Assembly: GCA_013397435.1 (NCBI GenBank) | Contig: VZRG01001350.1 | Coordinates: 62,001 to 126,000 of the forward strand | Direction of reading: 5' to 3' | Source: Erythrocercus mccallii | Taxonomy: Eukaryota; Chordata; Aves; Passeriformes; Dicruridae | DNA length: 64,000 nucleotides | In this document: in pieces, positions 23,723 through 35,050 of the stretch | Layout of the letters: every line of letters begins with the position of its first letter | How positions within the stretch are numbered: position 1 is the first letter of the stretch | Notes under the pieces: generated by a model | The model's database searches: none | What the model was told of the DNA's origin: nothing | Seen by the model: the letters and a program-made list of their open reading frames with translations, nothing else | Position numbers and translations under genes: made by a program

Positions 23723-24222
23723 AATGCCCTTGGGAAAGCCAAACACTCTTTCACAGCAGGAGAGATTATGTGTGGTGATGGACTGTCATGTGCTGAAGTC
23801 AGCCCTGATTCCATTACTGCAGGACTTGTCCAGTTTGGTCACATCTCAGTCCTTATCAATGTGGTTGGGCTCAGATCCCCAAAAGTGGAGTGGCAGAGAT
23901 GGGCACTGTGAGGTGCCAGGTTCAGTGATGGATGTGCAGCGAGTGTAGGAAACCAGAATCAACCACATTGAGGCAGACACCAGAATTCCCCATCCTCCCC
24001 AGTCACTCCCCAGTCACTGGCTATTGCAGCCAGGTCCTTTAGCAAAATCAGTCCCACTGATGGGTTTGTCTTTTCCTGAGGCAGGAATAACCCAGGCTGC
24101 TTTCCCCAGCATATTTTTAATGTGTGCTGCAGGAACTTTATCTCTTTCTACATTGCATAAAAGTTTTGACTGGGCAGGAAACCAGAAGAGTCCTTTACTC
24201 AGTTTTCATAGAATGATTCAGA

Positions 24223-24292
24223 CTCCCACTGAAGGCCAAATCCTGCTGAATTTGTGCACTGCTTGCCCCCAGCAAGTTGACCTCAGTGGGAG
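24223..24292. repeat. small foldback relic, possibly an ancient amniote repeat
   Basis: CTCCCACTGAAGG at 24223-24235 and CCTCAGTGGGAG at 24281-24292 are inverted copies with one base missing. GCCAAATCCTGC and GCAGGGATGG lie just inside and outside the arms. The motif (TCCCACTGA, TCAGTGGGAG, aggatt/aatcctg) recalls old palindromic repeats of reptile and bird genomes. The family assignment is uncertain. Confidence 0.4.
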
Positions 24293-25048
24293 CAGGGATG
24301 GAGTGAGGCACCACTCAACAGGAACAAGCAGTCTTTCAGTGACATTAACAGCTGGCCACCTGGGCATTGCCTCCTAAATTAATGGCAGAAGCATTTTTAT
24401 AGCTGACAAAGGCTGAAAAGAAAGAAAAATTTTGGAGTCTGTTCAGAATGCAGATTAGATTTAAGTGCTCAGGGTCTCCTACCTCAGACATTTTCTGCAG
24501 GCAGCAGGGAATTCCTTGGGAACATCACTTGGGAAAATATTATTTTAGGTGCTGAATTTCAATATGAATGGGAAAGATGTTCTAGAGTCTCAGTGACATT
24601 TTTGCCATGGAGGAGGCATCTTTAATTGCAAGCTGAATTGTTTCCCACATGCACACAAGTTGTTCACGAACTAAATCTAAATAAATATGTAAGGATGACA
24701 GCAGAGTTATAATATAGCCACACACGTCACTTAAATGTCCCAAAGTCCTCAGCCATTGGGGATATCCCTTGTGGATCTGTTAACTGGCAGTATATAGCTA
24801 CTTGGTTGGACTAGGAGTCGAAGTAAGGCACAAGACAAATGCAGGAATTTACCCATTGAACAAATAATAATAAAAAAGGAGTATCCAATGTGACAGAAAA
24901 AATCTCTGTCTAATAAGGAATCATAAGTATTTTGGGGTGGGTAAAAGTGAGCACAGGAAATCCAATATTCAACAGCCTCATGATAAATTGATATGATCTG
25001 AGTCTACCAAAAGTAGCAGGTGGTTTCTGCTAGTATTTTGAGAAAACC

Positions 25049-25064
25049 TTTTTTTTTTTTTTTT
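25049..25064. repeat. poly-T run, 16 bases
   Basis: Pure T homopolymer. No LINE or retrogene body was recognised beside it, so it is scored as simple sequence. Confidence 0.85.
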
Positions 25065-26157
25065 GATTAAGTTACTGGTTTGTTTGCAAGAATGGATTCA
25101 GTTGTGTGTAACAGAGTTCTTGTACTCCAACTGACTGAATTATGTGGATTTTGTCCCCTGAAATTACTTAAACATGTAAGTTTATTTGTCTTGGGTTTGC
25201 TTTGTTTTGCAGGTATCCTACCAAATTAAGAAGAGAAAATTTTGTAAGGACACTGCACTTCTTTGAATACATTTTTAAAAAGTAAGTATTTCATCAGCTC
25301 AGATGTGATCAGAGTCCTAAATGATATTAACTAGTTGGAAATGGCATAATTGTATCCTGTGTTCTGAGAGTGGGAAGAAGAAGCTAATATTCCATTAGTC
25401 TCCCTAATAAATCTCCACCTGGTTAATTAAATGAATAAGTTCTGACTCAAATCCATGTCCTCCAGTCATAGTTTTGCAATTAATAGAATAAGAAAGTTGT
25501 CCTGAGCCATGTGTGCCTGATGAAACCCAACATGAATTCGAATTCTGTCTAGCAGCTACTTAAAAGAATCTGCTTTTGGTCGATCTTCAAGCTGAGACTG
25601 CATCTGACAAATTTTTTGGGGGAACAACAATTCCAGAAAGAGGCATAAACTAATTGCAGAACAGAGAAGAAACAAAGTTCCCTAAGGCTGCTGTGAGTTA
25701 TTCACTGATGACTAATAGTAATTAAAACCCCTCAGAATTATTTGTCTGGATTTGCTGTCCCTGCCTTTCTAAAAACTCACAGCTGATAAGGAACACTGCA
25801 AGTTTGTTAAGGAGCTAAACTTGTCTATGGGAAGAAGTTGAATCTCTTTAGCCTAATATAGGAATTGTTAGTTACAGTGGTGCCAAACACCCACGGAAAA
25901 ACTCATAATCCAAAATAAGCTCTATTCAAACTAAAATATGAATGCTTTTATGCAGTGCTCCAGACTGGTTTAAAGAAGTCCTATAGGGGTAAAACCCACA
26001 TTTTTGTTTAAAACAGTGCTATTTGTTCCTTGTTCAATGCTTATATTCTTCGATGAGCAAATCTGCAAAACTTGTGGTTGTGATGACAATGGTCACGTTG
26101 ACAGCATTTTAAACAAAGACAGAACTACATTTTTTGAATTACTTACATACTACATTT

Positions 26158-26304
26158 TCTGTGTGGAAAAAGGTCAAATTCTAGGCTGGTCATGAGCCAG
26201 ATATTTCTGTCCATGGTGTAACTTGAAGGAAACCAAGAGGAGAGTGTGATCATTGTGTCTTTGTGACCTGAAAATTGAAGACTGAAGAGTCAAGGAAAGC
26301 AAAG
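26158..26304 (+). repeat. unnamed interspersed repeat, copy A
   Basis: The core at 26221-26304 (TTGAAGGAAACCAAGAGGAG, GTGTCTTTGTGACCTGAAAA, then GAAGAGTCAAGGAAAGCAAA) matches 38656-38741 in the same orientation at roughly four of five positions by eye. Weaker similarity extends upstream to about 26158 (GGAAAAAGGTCAAATTC). I do not recognise the family. The strand is arbitrary. Confidence 0.6.
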
Positions 26305-27619
26305 AGAGCGATTGAGCTTATTCTGTGTGTTTAAAGTTAGCTTGGATACAGCTGAATCATATGCTAATGGAATACTAGACCTAAATGAGTTTATAAATAT
26401 AAAGCCAATGGTCATTCAGTAGAAACCAGGTTCCCTTTGACTATTCCAGCAAGAAGTCATCAGTCATGGGAGGAATAAGCATATGAGTGTAGTAATGCTT
26501 TAATTACACTGAATACATTAAATTATCTCAGCTGAAGGCCTTGTCATCAAACCACATAACTTGTAATAGCAGCAGGATCCTGGCAGAATTAGGCAAAGTG
26601 GGGAGAGTCCATGATGGTTTATTTGCTGTTGTTCTCCTGTGTTTCTACAGATTCATGGCATCTGCTGAGGACTGGATGGTTTTAAATATTAGAGCCCTCC
26701 AAATGGTATTAATATACTGAATTAAGAGGGAAGAGCAAAGGTACTAGAATTGAGTTTCCATGCCAGGGAAACATATCCTGTAGAACATTCTGCAGCAGAC
26801 TTCCACAAAATCAGTGAGCATTTGCTGTTAAAAAGTTGTCAAAATACTCTTGTAAAAATAGACTTACTGTGAATAATGAAAAATAAAGGTGAAGAGTGTG
26901 TTCAGCTAATGAATGAACAGAAGGCCAAATGAATTAGATGTGCTTTAAATGCTGGTTTTCTTTTTGTTAGATAAAGGGCAGCTTTCTAATTCAATCAACA
27001 GTTATATATAAAGGGGAGATTTATTTTTATGTCTGTGTGAGAACTGGGAGTTTAGAAAAGATAATAAGCTTTTGTTATAGATTCAGAAGATTCTCAAAAG
27101 CTTTGGAAGCCACCTGCTTCCAAAAGACTTCAGGTTTTCCTAGAGCAGACACTGCTGTTGTGGAAAAGAGATGGCATTTTGGGGTGAGGTTCTGTTCTGT
27201 TGAGGTGACTCTGCTAGAGACTGCTATTGCATTTGAAAACTCACAGTGATGGGGGATTAAGATTTCAAAGGACAAGACTTTGCAAATGGTGTGAACCATG
27301 ATGATCCTGAACCAAACCTATGATGGCAAATTAAAGGAAAAGTTGCTCTTAGGTCAGCCCTTTTCTAATTGGAAAGGCTTCCTCGAGGAAGGGCCATGGA
27401 GTACCTGGTAAATGCACAGCTGTCTGATTGAATCAGCTTGTTCTCTTGATATGTGCTTATGCGGCTCAAAGAAAGGTCATGTGAAAAATCCCACAAATCT
27501 GAAAGACTAAAAAAAATTTACTCATGCCCTAATCTGTACGTTTTTCTTCACACCAAAATAAAATAGATGGTTTTGCTCTCTGATAGTGATTATGCCTTTG
27601 TCTCCTTCTGCTAAGCCCT

Positions 27620-27952
27620 ACTGGAGAAGAGAAAGCTCCAGAGAGGCTTTATTGAGGCCCTTTAATACTTTAACAGAACCTACAAGAAAAATGGGGACTG
27701 ACTTTTTAGTAGGGCCTGTAGTGGTAGGCCAAGGGCTAATGTTTTTGATCTAAGACAGGCGAGATTGTTTATGAAGAGAACGGAGAAACATTGGCTCAAG
27801 TTGCCCAGAGAGCTGATTCCATGCCTAGAAACCTTCTAGGTCAGGTTTCTCATGGGTCTGAGCAACCTGGTCTACTTGTAGACAGAGAGACTAGATGACC
27901 ATTAAAGTTCCCTTCTAGCCCAAACTCTTCTATAATTCTTCTGTGTTCACAT
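27620..27952 (+). mobile_element. CR1 LINE 3' region, strongly diverged
   Basis: Ordered CR1 landmarks are visible: GGAGAAGAGAAAGCTCC, GAGGCTTTATTGAGGCCCTT, CCTACAAGAAAAATGGGGAC, GTAGTGGTAGGCCAAGGGC, GTTGCCCAGAGAGCTG, TCTGAGCAACCTGGTCTACT and AAGTTCCCTTCTAGCCCAAA, ending near TTCTATAATTC. The expected block around the CCTGCCCATGGCAGG motif is missing or scrambled, consistent with an old copy in sense orientation. Confidence 0.82.
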
Positions 27953-28015
27953 TTTTTGCATCTAGATGTCTGTACCTGATGTTTAGATTTTGCAGTTCAG
28001 TGGTGGAAATAAGGT

Positions 28016-28058
28016 CAGTGAGTGAGTGAGTCAATCAATCAATCAATCAATCAATCAC
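28016..28058. repeat. compound tetranucleotide microsatellite (AGTG)n(TCAA)n
   Basis: Several AGTG units are followed by about seven TCAA units, ending about 10 bp before the LTR at 28072. The TCAA part is essentially pure and so a likely length polymorphism. Confidence 0.85.
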
Positions 28059-28071
28059 TGGTTTCACAGGC

Positions 28072-28743
28072 TGTCTTGGTTTAGGGCAAATCTGGGAGGA
28101 AACCTCTGAAGGGGTTACTCTGGAAAGCAAAACCCAAATGGCCCCTCCCCCCTGCCAGTCCGGGGAAATAACTTCCTCAGAGAAAAGTGGAAAAAGCTAT
28201 TTATTTAACAAAGATACCTGCAGAAAGAATGTAAATGTAAATGTAAAAAGAATGAATAATATGAAACAAAAAATGAATAATGAAACAATAAAACCTCTTG
28301 CTGCTGAAGAGAGATGACAAACTGAGAAAGTCCTTGCCATGGGTGTAGTTCAGCTCACACAGTCTCTTATCAATCCCAGTCCCTCCGGAGGTCCAGGCCC
28401 GGTGGGCTGCAGGTGCGAGCCCTCGGTGCTCCTCTGGGTTTTCAGTCCAGAGCAGATTTAAAGTCTCAAGAAAAGGAAAAAAAACAGTCCAGGGAATTTC
28501 TCTGCCTCAGCTAGCTAAACTAACTAAAAGCACAGGAGACCTCCACCGATGTCCGTGACGGACACAAACACAGTCAGGAGTGAGGAATGCCGGGGGAGTC
28601 AGGCAGTTCTCTCAAAACAAACTCGGCGCTTCTTCTTTCCCTGGTTCACGCTCAGAATCAGTCTTAAAGGTACAGAACTCAGCATACAGCACTAACAGAA
28701 CAGACAATTGGGGATACAGGCATCATAAAGTCACCCTACAACA
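28072..28743 (-). mobile_element. solo LTR of an ERVL-like endogenous retrovirus, with 5-bp target duplication
   Basis: The 672-bp element starts TGTCTTGGTTTAGGG and ends GTCACCCTACAACA, giving TG...CA termini. The pentamer CAGGC is present immediately on both sides (28067-28071 and 28744-28748), and a 5-bp duplication is typical of ERVL-class integration. Sense orientation is minus: an AATAAA signal lies at 28205..28200 near its 3' end. No gag, pol or env sequence accompanies it, so it is a solo LTR left by recombination between two LTRs. The identical flanks extend to CACAGGC, leaving the exact 3' edge open by two bases. Confidence 0.85.
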
Positions 28744-30585
28744 CAGGCATTTCATAATATTTCCTTATTTCTACCTGAACTCTGATGAACTCAGTAACTC
28801 CCTGGTTGTGGGCAATTATTTTCTCACTTAAAAGAATGTATGTCAAAGCACAGTAGAGGCTTGCTGCATCTGAGCATGTCAGACAGTTGTGTCCTTTCCT
28901 TGCTTCTTAATCTTTCTTGCCTTGTTCTGTCACTGTCTAGATCTCCACAGCCTGAGATTTCAGCAGAGAGTTTCAGCACTTTGCCTTAAAAATTTCTGCC
29001 CCCTCCAAGCACCATCAGTAGTCATCCCTCAGACAGTAATGTTTCTTTTTCTGTCCCGTCTGTAATTCATACATCCATTTTCTGCCACTCTGCAAACCTT
29101 GAGTGAGCTAGTAATTGTACTCCAACTGACATGAGAGTGAAGTTGCACAGATGAGTATGTGCAGAGTAGATTTTTGCAGGTTTGTGAGGTAGACCTGAAA
29201 AGTTCTGGAGTATTTCTGTGTCTGAAATACACAACACAAATTATATTTGCAGTCTACTAACACATTGTATTAGCCATAAAAGATATATGAGCAAAATCAA
29301 TCCCAAGCCTATTGACTTACAAAATAGCAAAAGATTGGATTATTGATGTAAATATTATTTATTTCTAGACTATTCTGGGACCTGGTTAGGCTTATCTAAG
29401 CAATTTTCCCCATGCTGTCTTAGAATCTTCTTTAAAACTCCAGTACTTTTCCTTTGCGGCATTGCTTCTCTTTTTGTTTAATGATCTTCACAACATAGAA
29501 ACCAATGGGAAAATTGCATGTCTTGAATGTTATTGTTATTTTCAAGTAGAATCTTGTTATTTTCAACTAGAAACTGCTTGAGAGAGTATTCCTTGTGCTG
29601 GGTCATTCAAAGGACTGAGGATCAGATTCCCAAAGGTGCCTTGAGTTGCTTATGCAGCTCTTACATCCCAAGAGACTGTCGCCTATGCATGATTGCTAGG
29701 ACTGAAATGAGATTCTCAAAAACAATTTTGCAGTGTTCCTAGAAGACATTTTTCCCCCTCATTTTCATGACAATGACCAATGAAAGATGTGTGTTAGTAT
29801 TGGGGTGACGAAGATATTTTCCTTCATTATAGAGAGGCAACAGTGGATATTGGGTTATTTAATAGGAGCAGGCCTATTTAATCTGCAAATTAATTAGAGG
29901 AACGATGTCTGCAAAAGCGTGATTTATAAGGTTCCTGCTTTAGTAGCAACAAAAGAGCTGCAAATGTTAACATTACACATTGAACTTACTTTGTGAGTTT
30001 TGGTTTGGCATAAGAACAGAAAACCTTAAGCCAAGAGATTAGAATCAGAATCTACACATCTGGAAGTGTGACAAGGTAGCACTTTGAAATACATAAACCC
30101 TGAGAGAACTTCTTTTCACAACAGCTTCTGAAATGGTTAGAACCTCTTCCAACTGTTAAGATTTTTACTTAAAAGTCAGCTTTCAGATACCCAGATGAAA
30201 AATGTCAATGTCTGGAATTTCATAGGAGAGAGAAATGTTTTAAAACATCAGACCTTCTGGGATTTAGTACAGAGAAGAGTTAAGATTTTAGTTTGGTGGT
30301 TTTTAAATTTTTTTTAGGAAACTAAATGTTCCCTATTTAATTTATAGCACTTTGTGGAAGGATTTCCCAGTTATGAAAAGTTTGTAGTGGATTCATATTA
30401 TAATACTTTTGTTCTACCTTTTTATATTCCAGACCTGATAATTTCACTTTCCTCTCTTCAACTTAGTGTCAGTGTAGCTAAGGGATAACATTCAGCATCT
30501 AATCTAAAAAGGGGAATCCCTCTCACAAATTCAAGAATAAAGGTGAAATACTGAGAAAACAGAGGCTTGTAATCAAAAGGAAATG

Positions 30586-30603
30586 AAAAAAAAAAAAAAA
30601 AAA
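30586..30603. repeat. poly-A run, 18 bases
   Basis: Pure A homopolymer in AT-rich sequence with no recognised retroposed body upstream. Confidence 0.85.
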
Positions 30604-33600
30604 GATAAAAACCAGTAAGAACATTATCAGTTAAGAAAGCTGCAATACTGATTTTTTTAATCCCATGCTTGAGGACAGTAAATACCTGTGGGCAAGCTAT
30701 GAAATGCAAAACAATTTTATGTAGACCACACTGATTGCCTTTTTTTAGCTGAAGTGTTTGGTTCTAGTGACAAGGAAAGAGCAGAAGACGCTTCATTCTT
30801 TGACTTTAGAAAGGAAACAAGTACTGGTGAAGGGCACAGTGACTGAAGACCAGGAGTTTTTAGCTCCTGGAGCTAGCGGAGTGAAAGGAGGGCAAAACCA
30901 TTGCACTTCTGAGAAAAAAAACCCAGAAAACTTGCAAATCCCCAAGACATGTTTTGGTTGGTTTGGGTTTTTTGTTTGTCTGGGATTTCTCTTCTGTTTA
31001 GATTTATCTTATGTCCTACTCCTTTTCAACCTATATGCTTTAGTCCTTCTCTAACCACCTGCACAGGCACTGTTGGCAGAATTAAAATTTGATGAGTAGA
31101 TTAGATTTGCTCAATACTGGAGTCAGAAATCTTCTAAATATATGCCTTATGTAAGTTTAGAGTTTTTTGAGAGTTAGGTTCACCTTTGTTATTTGAGTAA
31201 ATTTAGCTTTTACAGGGCCTGAAATAGACAGGGTTATGTCTATTTCATAGGCAAAAAAATAACATCAAAGCTGATTTCATCACGCTAGGACCTGAAGCCT
31301 CAGCTTACTCAGATGATTATCCTTAAGTCGGAAAATGAATAGTCCTCAGACTTCAATTACACTCTTATCCCACCCCATGGGAGGAGGTGTTTAGATGAAG
31401 GGTTTTCAAATCCCTTTGCCAGCATATAGGGTTTTATCACCTTATAATATTGTTTCAACTATTTTAAATGTCATGATAATGAACAATTATGAAGTGAGAT
31501 TTCTTTTCCCATCTGAGAAGAACTTTTAAAGAGACATGCGTAATTTGTGTGGAATTTTTATTTCTCTCTTTTTAAAATAATATGCGAGGATTCCTGAATT
31601 TTTCTCTTCTACACAACAGAACAAGGAAGTTTGGAAATTTATTGTGTTGTAATTTCCATAGAGCTTTAACTAACTACTTGGCCTTTATCTGAACTCAGTT
31701 CTCTTGGGAATTGTGAATGAACGGGATATGGATTTCTATTTCCTTTTGTCAACTGGAATGACAAAAGGTAGTAATTTCTTCCATCTGTAGCTGTGGAAAT
31801 CATCATAATGTTCTAGCTTCTAGTTCAATACTATAAACCATCAGGTGATGGAAACCAATAAACTGGTTTTGTAGTCTGTCTGTAAGAGATACAAGAGATT
31901 CTGAACAGAACTTCTGAGTATCACTTTCTGAACAAGGGAAGGTGATTGATGCTTCTTTGTGTGGAGTCCTTTTAATCTGTTGACAGAAACACTTTTGTGG
32001 GCAGAACTGAACTTGTTTTAAGGGTGAAATTTACTGCTTAGGATGTTCATAGTGAAAAAAGGTGCTTAGCATGGTCGGTAGTAATTACCTGAGGATCTAA
32101 TTTTATTTGGGTCTTCTGATACTAACTACTTCTGGTGTTGCATCTATATAAATAATGGTAGATTGCTTTTATTCCAGTTTTTCTTTGTGTATACCATATA
32201 CAATTAGTATCAGAGTGAACCTTGCCATCAAAGTTTGTTGTGCTATATTAAACCTACCATTACTGATCCCTTACTTTTCCTTCTTTAAGTCACCTGAACC
32301 ACTTACCTGCAACAGATGCAAACAAAACATGGGGATCATTTAATTGTGCTTTGGTGGATTTCATAAACATGAAGCTCTTTCAGAACAGTTGTAATTGGCA
32401 TTAACTTTTTGAAGAACTATGATAATTATGATATCTGAGAAAGACTAGGATCTTCAAAGAGAATCAGAAAGTGTTTTGAGAATATGATATTCACCATGAG
32501 TTTTGGTCCATTAGCTGTTATAATGCCTTCAGAGGTAATTACTATAGTCTTCTTTCTTCTTGAGAACTCTGAAGAGTTCATTCCTTCCTTGTTCTTTCTA
32601 CAACTCCTTGCAGGACACTCCCAAATCTCTTCCATTTTTCTGTATTTTCCATTTCCTCCATACCCACACCTTCTAAAAAAGTCTCATATGAGTTTCCTTT
32701 TTTCCTCCATATTGGGTCTGGCTTTGGCACTGCAGAAGGCCTCTATCTACCTGTTAATACTCAGATCAACTGCTTCAAACACACTGTCAGCTCTCTACTG
32801 CTTCTTCTGGGGATGATCTGCCAGGTGATTTCCTAGGTCTGTTTTGGGAGAGCAATTCCTAAGAGCTACTGCACAGAATCGTCCTAATATCCATGTATCT
32901 CATATAATCTGTTTTTCTCTCTTATATTTTACCTCGTGGAACACTGGCAAATGGAGGAAAAAGTTGCTGATCTCTGAGCATCAGCTCTTCCCTGAAGGTC
33001 AGACTCAGGCAGACACTTCTGCTTTTTGTGATGGATCATGTTCCAGGCTCTCCATTACACAGAGCCAGACATAAAACAGGCTCTGAAATGTTTTTATTTT
33101 CCTTTTTTTTTATAGTCTATGTTAGTTTATCTAAATAATGCAAAGGAGATGGTAATATTTAAATATCTTGTGTGAAAAAGGTGACAGCATCCTCACATGC
33201 ATGTTGTCAGTTCAGTTTCTTTCATTAATCCACAGCAAGAGAAAGTAAGATCATCTTGCAAATAAACAGCCAAAGTTGTTATGTTACAACCTTATGACTC
33301 ACCAATTTCCTCCTCCTCCTCAAAAATGAATTTTGGATTGAAATCCTTTTAGAAAAATTCCTGTAGGCAATAAATGAGGGTGTTCTTCATCGGTGTGTGA
33401 TGGCTTGGATTTAGCAGAGCCCTAACTCCAGAAAGTTCCTTGCAGACTCAAGACTGACTCATGGTTCATTGCTGCGTCTTGGTTTTTTCTCTTGTGTCTT
33501 GATTCACCACTTTTTTTCCTTTGATGAGTAAATGAATATGTCATTGAAACAAATCCAGTCTCTCTCTCTGATTGAAAAAGAGATTTGTGGCTGAGGGGCT

Positions 33601-33813
33601 AGGGGGTAAAATAAGAACTGAGGATTAGTGACTGGTTATCCTGAATGTCCAATTTTCCAAGTCTGAATACTGAGCTATTTCAGAAAATGAGGCAATATTG
33701 ATGTATCTGATGTGGGATGCACTAAAACGGAGAGTCCAAAATTACTAACTGATTGTGAAGAATTGGATCATTGCTGAAAAGGTCAGCATCTTAGGAGAGG
33801 ACAAAATACCCCT

Positions 33814-34160
33814 CCAACAACAACAAAAAACCAAACCAAACAAACCAAAACCAAACAAAGCCCCCCACCCAAACAAACAACAAACCCCAAACAAACAACA
33901 AACCCCAAACAAACAAAAAAAACCAAAAAAACCCCCAAACCAAATCAAAGAAATCCAAAATACCAAAGTAAACCATCAAACAAAAACACCCATACCCCCC
34001 AAACCCCCTAAAACCACACCGCCAAGCAAAAAACCAACCAACCAAAAAACCCACAAACAAAACAAAAAAACCAAACAAAACTCCAGAAAAGGAATATAAG
34101 AAAAAAGAATTTAAAAAATATTTAAAAAAAGAAAAAAGGAAAAAAAAGATTAAGACTTTC
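33814..34160. repeat. A/C-only low-complexity tract passing into A-rich sequence
   Basis: From 33814 to about 34090 the plus strand is almost entirely A and C, built from AAAC, CAAA and CCAA units. It includes two perfect and one partial copy of an 18-bp unit (AAACAAACAACAAACCCC) from 33871. An A/G-rich stretch follows to about 34160. ORFs across it (Lys/Pro/Asn-rich on plus, Phe/Gly/Leu-rich on minus) are products of composition. Confidence 0.9.
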
Positions 34161-34959
34161 CCATTATATAGCACACTAGGAAATCTAGATTTTTTCTTTT
34201 GCAAACAGGCAAGTTCCAAAATGGTTGCAATTAAAAATTCAGAATAAGTATGTGGAGTTTTTGTAGCCAGACATGGAGTTGATTGATTGCCTTTGCTAGC
34301 AGTTCAAAAGGGATGGACACCAGGGGAATGGCATGCTCTGCAACTGGAGAGGCAGGGAGAGCACTCATTCTTTTTTATTAAAAGGCTGTGCACTGAGACT
34401 CGCTCTGTCTGCTGTGATTAACTGAGTGAAATAAGTGGTTCTGTTGCAAAGGGGAAGCCCTCTGGGCAGTTCTGCAGTTTGCCCTGTGCCATAGGTGATC
34501 TTGAATGTGAGGCAGCAGGTGAAAAACGTCTCTCAGATAATTTAGAGAATGATGACCTGTTGCATTCCCCATGCTAAAAACTGCGTGTAAATCAGATTGG
34601 CCCCACTGTAGATTTAATAGTCTGGCATCCTTGTCTTCATTCTTGTTTTGTCCTTTACTGTGTTGCCATAATTCAAGGAATTATATGAAAAAGGCATTGC
34701 AGACATCAGGTGCTACCCAAACTAGTACTTCTTCCACAAGAAGCATGTTGCCCTGCCTACTAAAGTCTCCAGAAGTGGTACAGCTGAGTGTGCTGAGCAC
34801 AAACCTGGTAAAATGATGAAAAAGCACTGTAAATCTGTAATTTTCCATCATGAATTATTCATGGGTGTTACTGAAGTCACAAACAGGAAACTCGTGTATA
34901 AAGTCAGCTCAACACAGGCATTCATTTATGAAGAGAGTTCTGAAGGTTTGCCATATGGT

Positions 34960-35050
34960 CCCCACCAGAAGAAGCAGAGATCCAGAGCCATATTTCCTCC
35001 TGGTGTACACAGGCCTGGATACACTGACTTTAATGAAGCTGCAGTTTGCA
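34960..35050. repeat. possible ancient amniote interspersed repeat relic
   Basis: GAGATCCAGAGCC, CCTGGTGTACACAGG and ACTGACTTTAATGAAGCTGC in this order recall a repeat seen in turtles and crocodilians (ggtgtaaat ... ctgacttcaatggagct). The similarity is partial and from memory. Confidence 0.3.

Larger units (their letters stand above)
22183..28015. other. intergenic sequence, no gene seen
   Basis: It contains the SINE (23584-23722), the foldback relic (24223-24292), a T run (25049), unnamed repeat copy A (26158-26304) and a CR1 copy (27620-27952). The ORFs at 23259-23591 and 24024-24377 are unrecognised and look like chance. Confidence 0.7.

Noticed and set aside
28016..28058. CRISPR-like or other programmed short repeat array
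   Set aside because: It is a simple AGTG/TCAA microsatellite without spacers; nothing CRISPR-like exists in the window.
33755..34219. ORFs rich in Lys/Pro/Asn (plus) or Phe/Gly/Leu (minus)
   Set aside because: They are translations of the A/C low-complexity tract.
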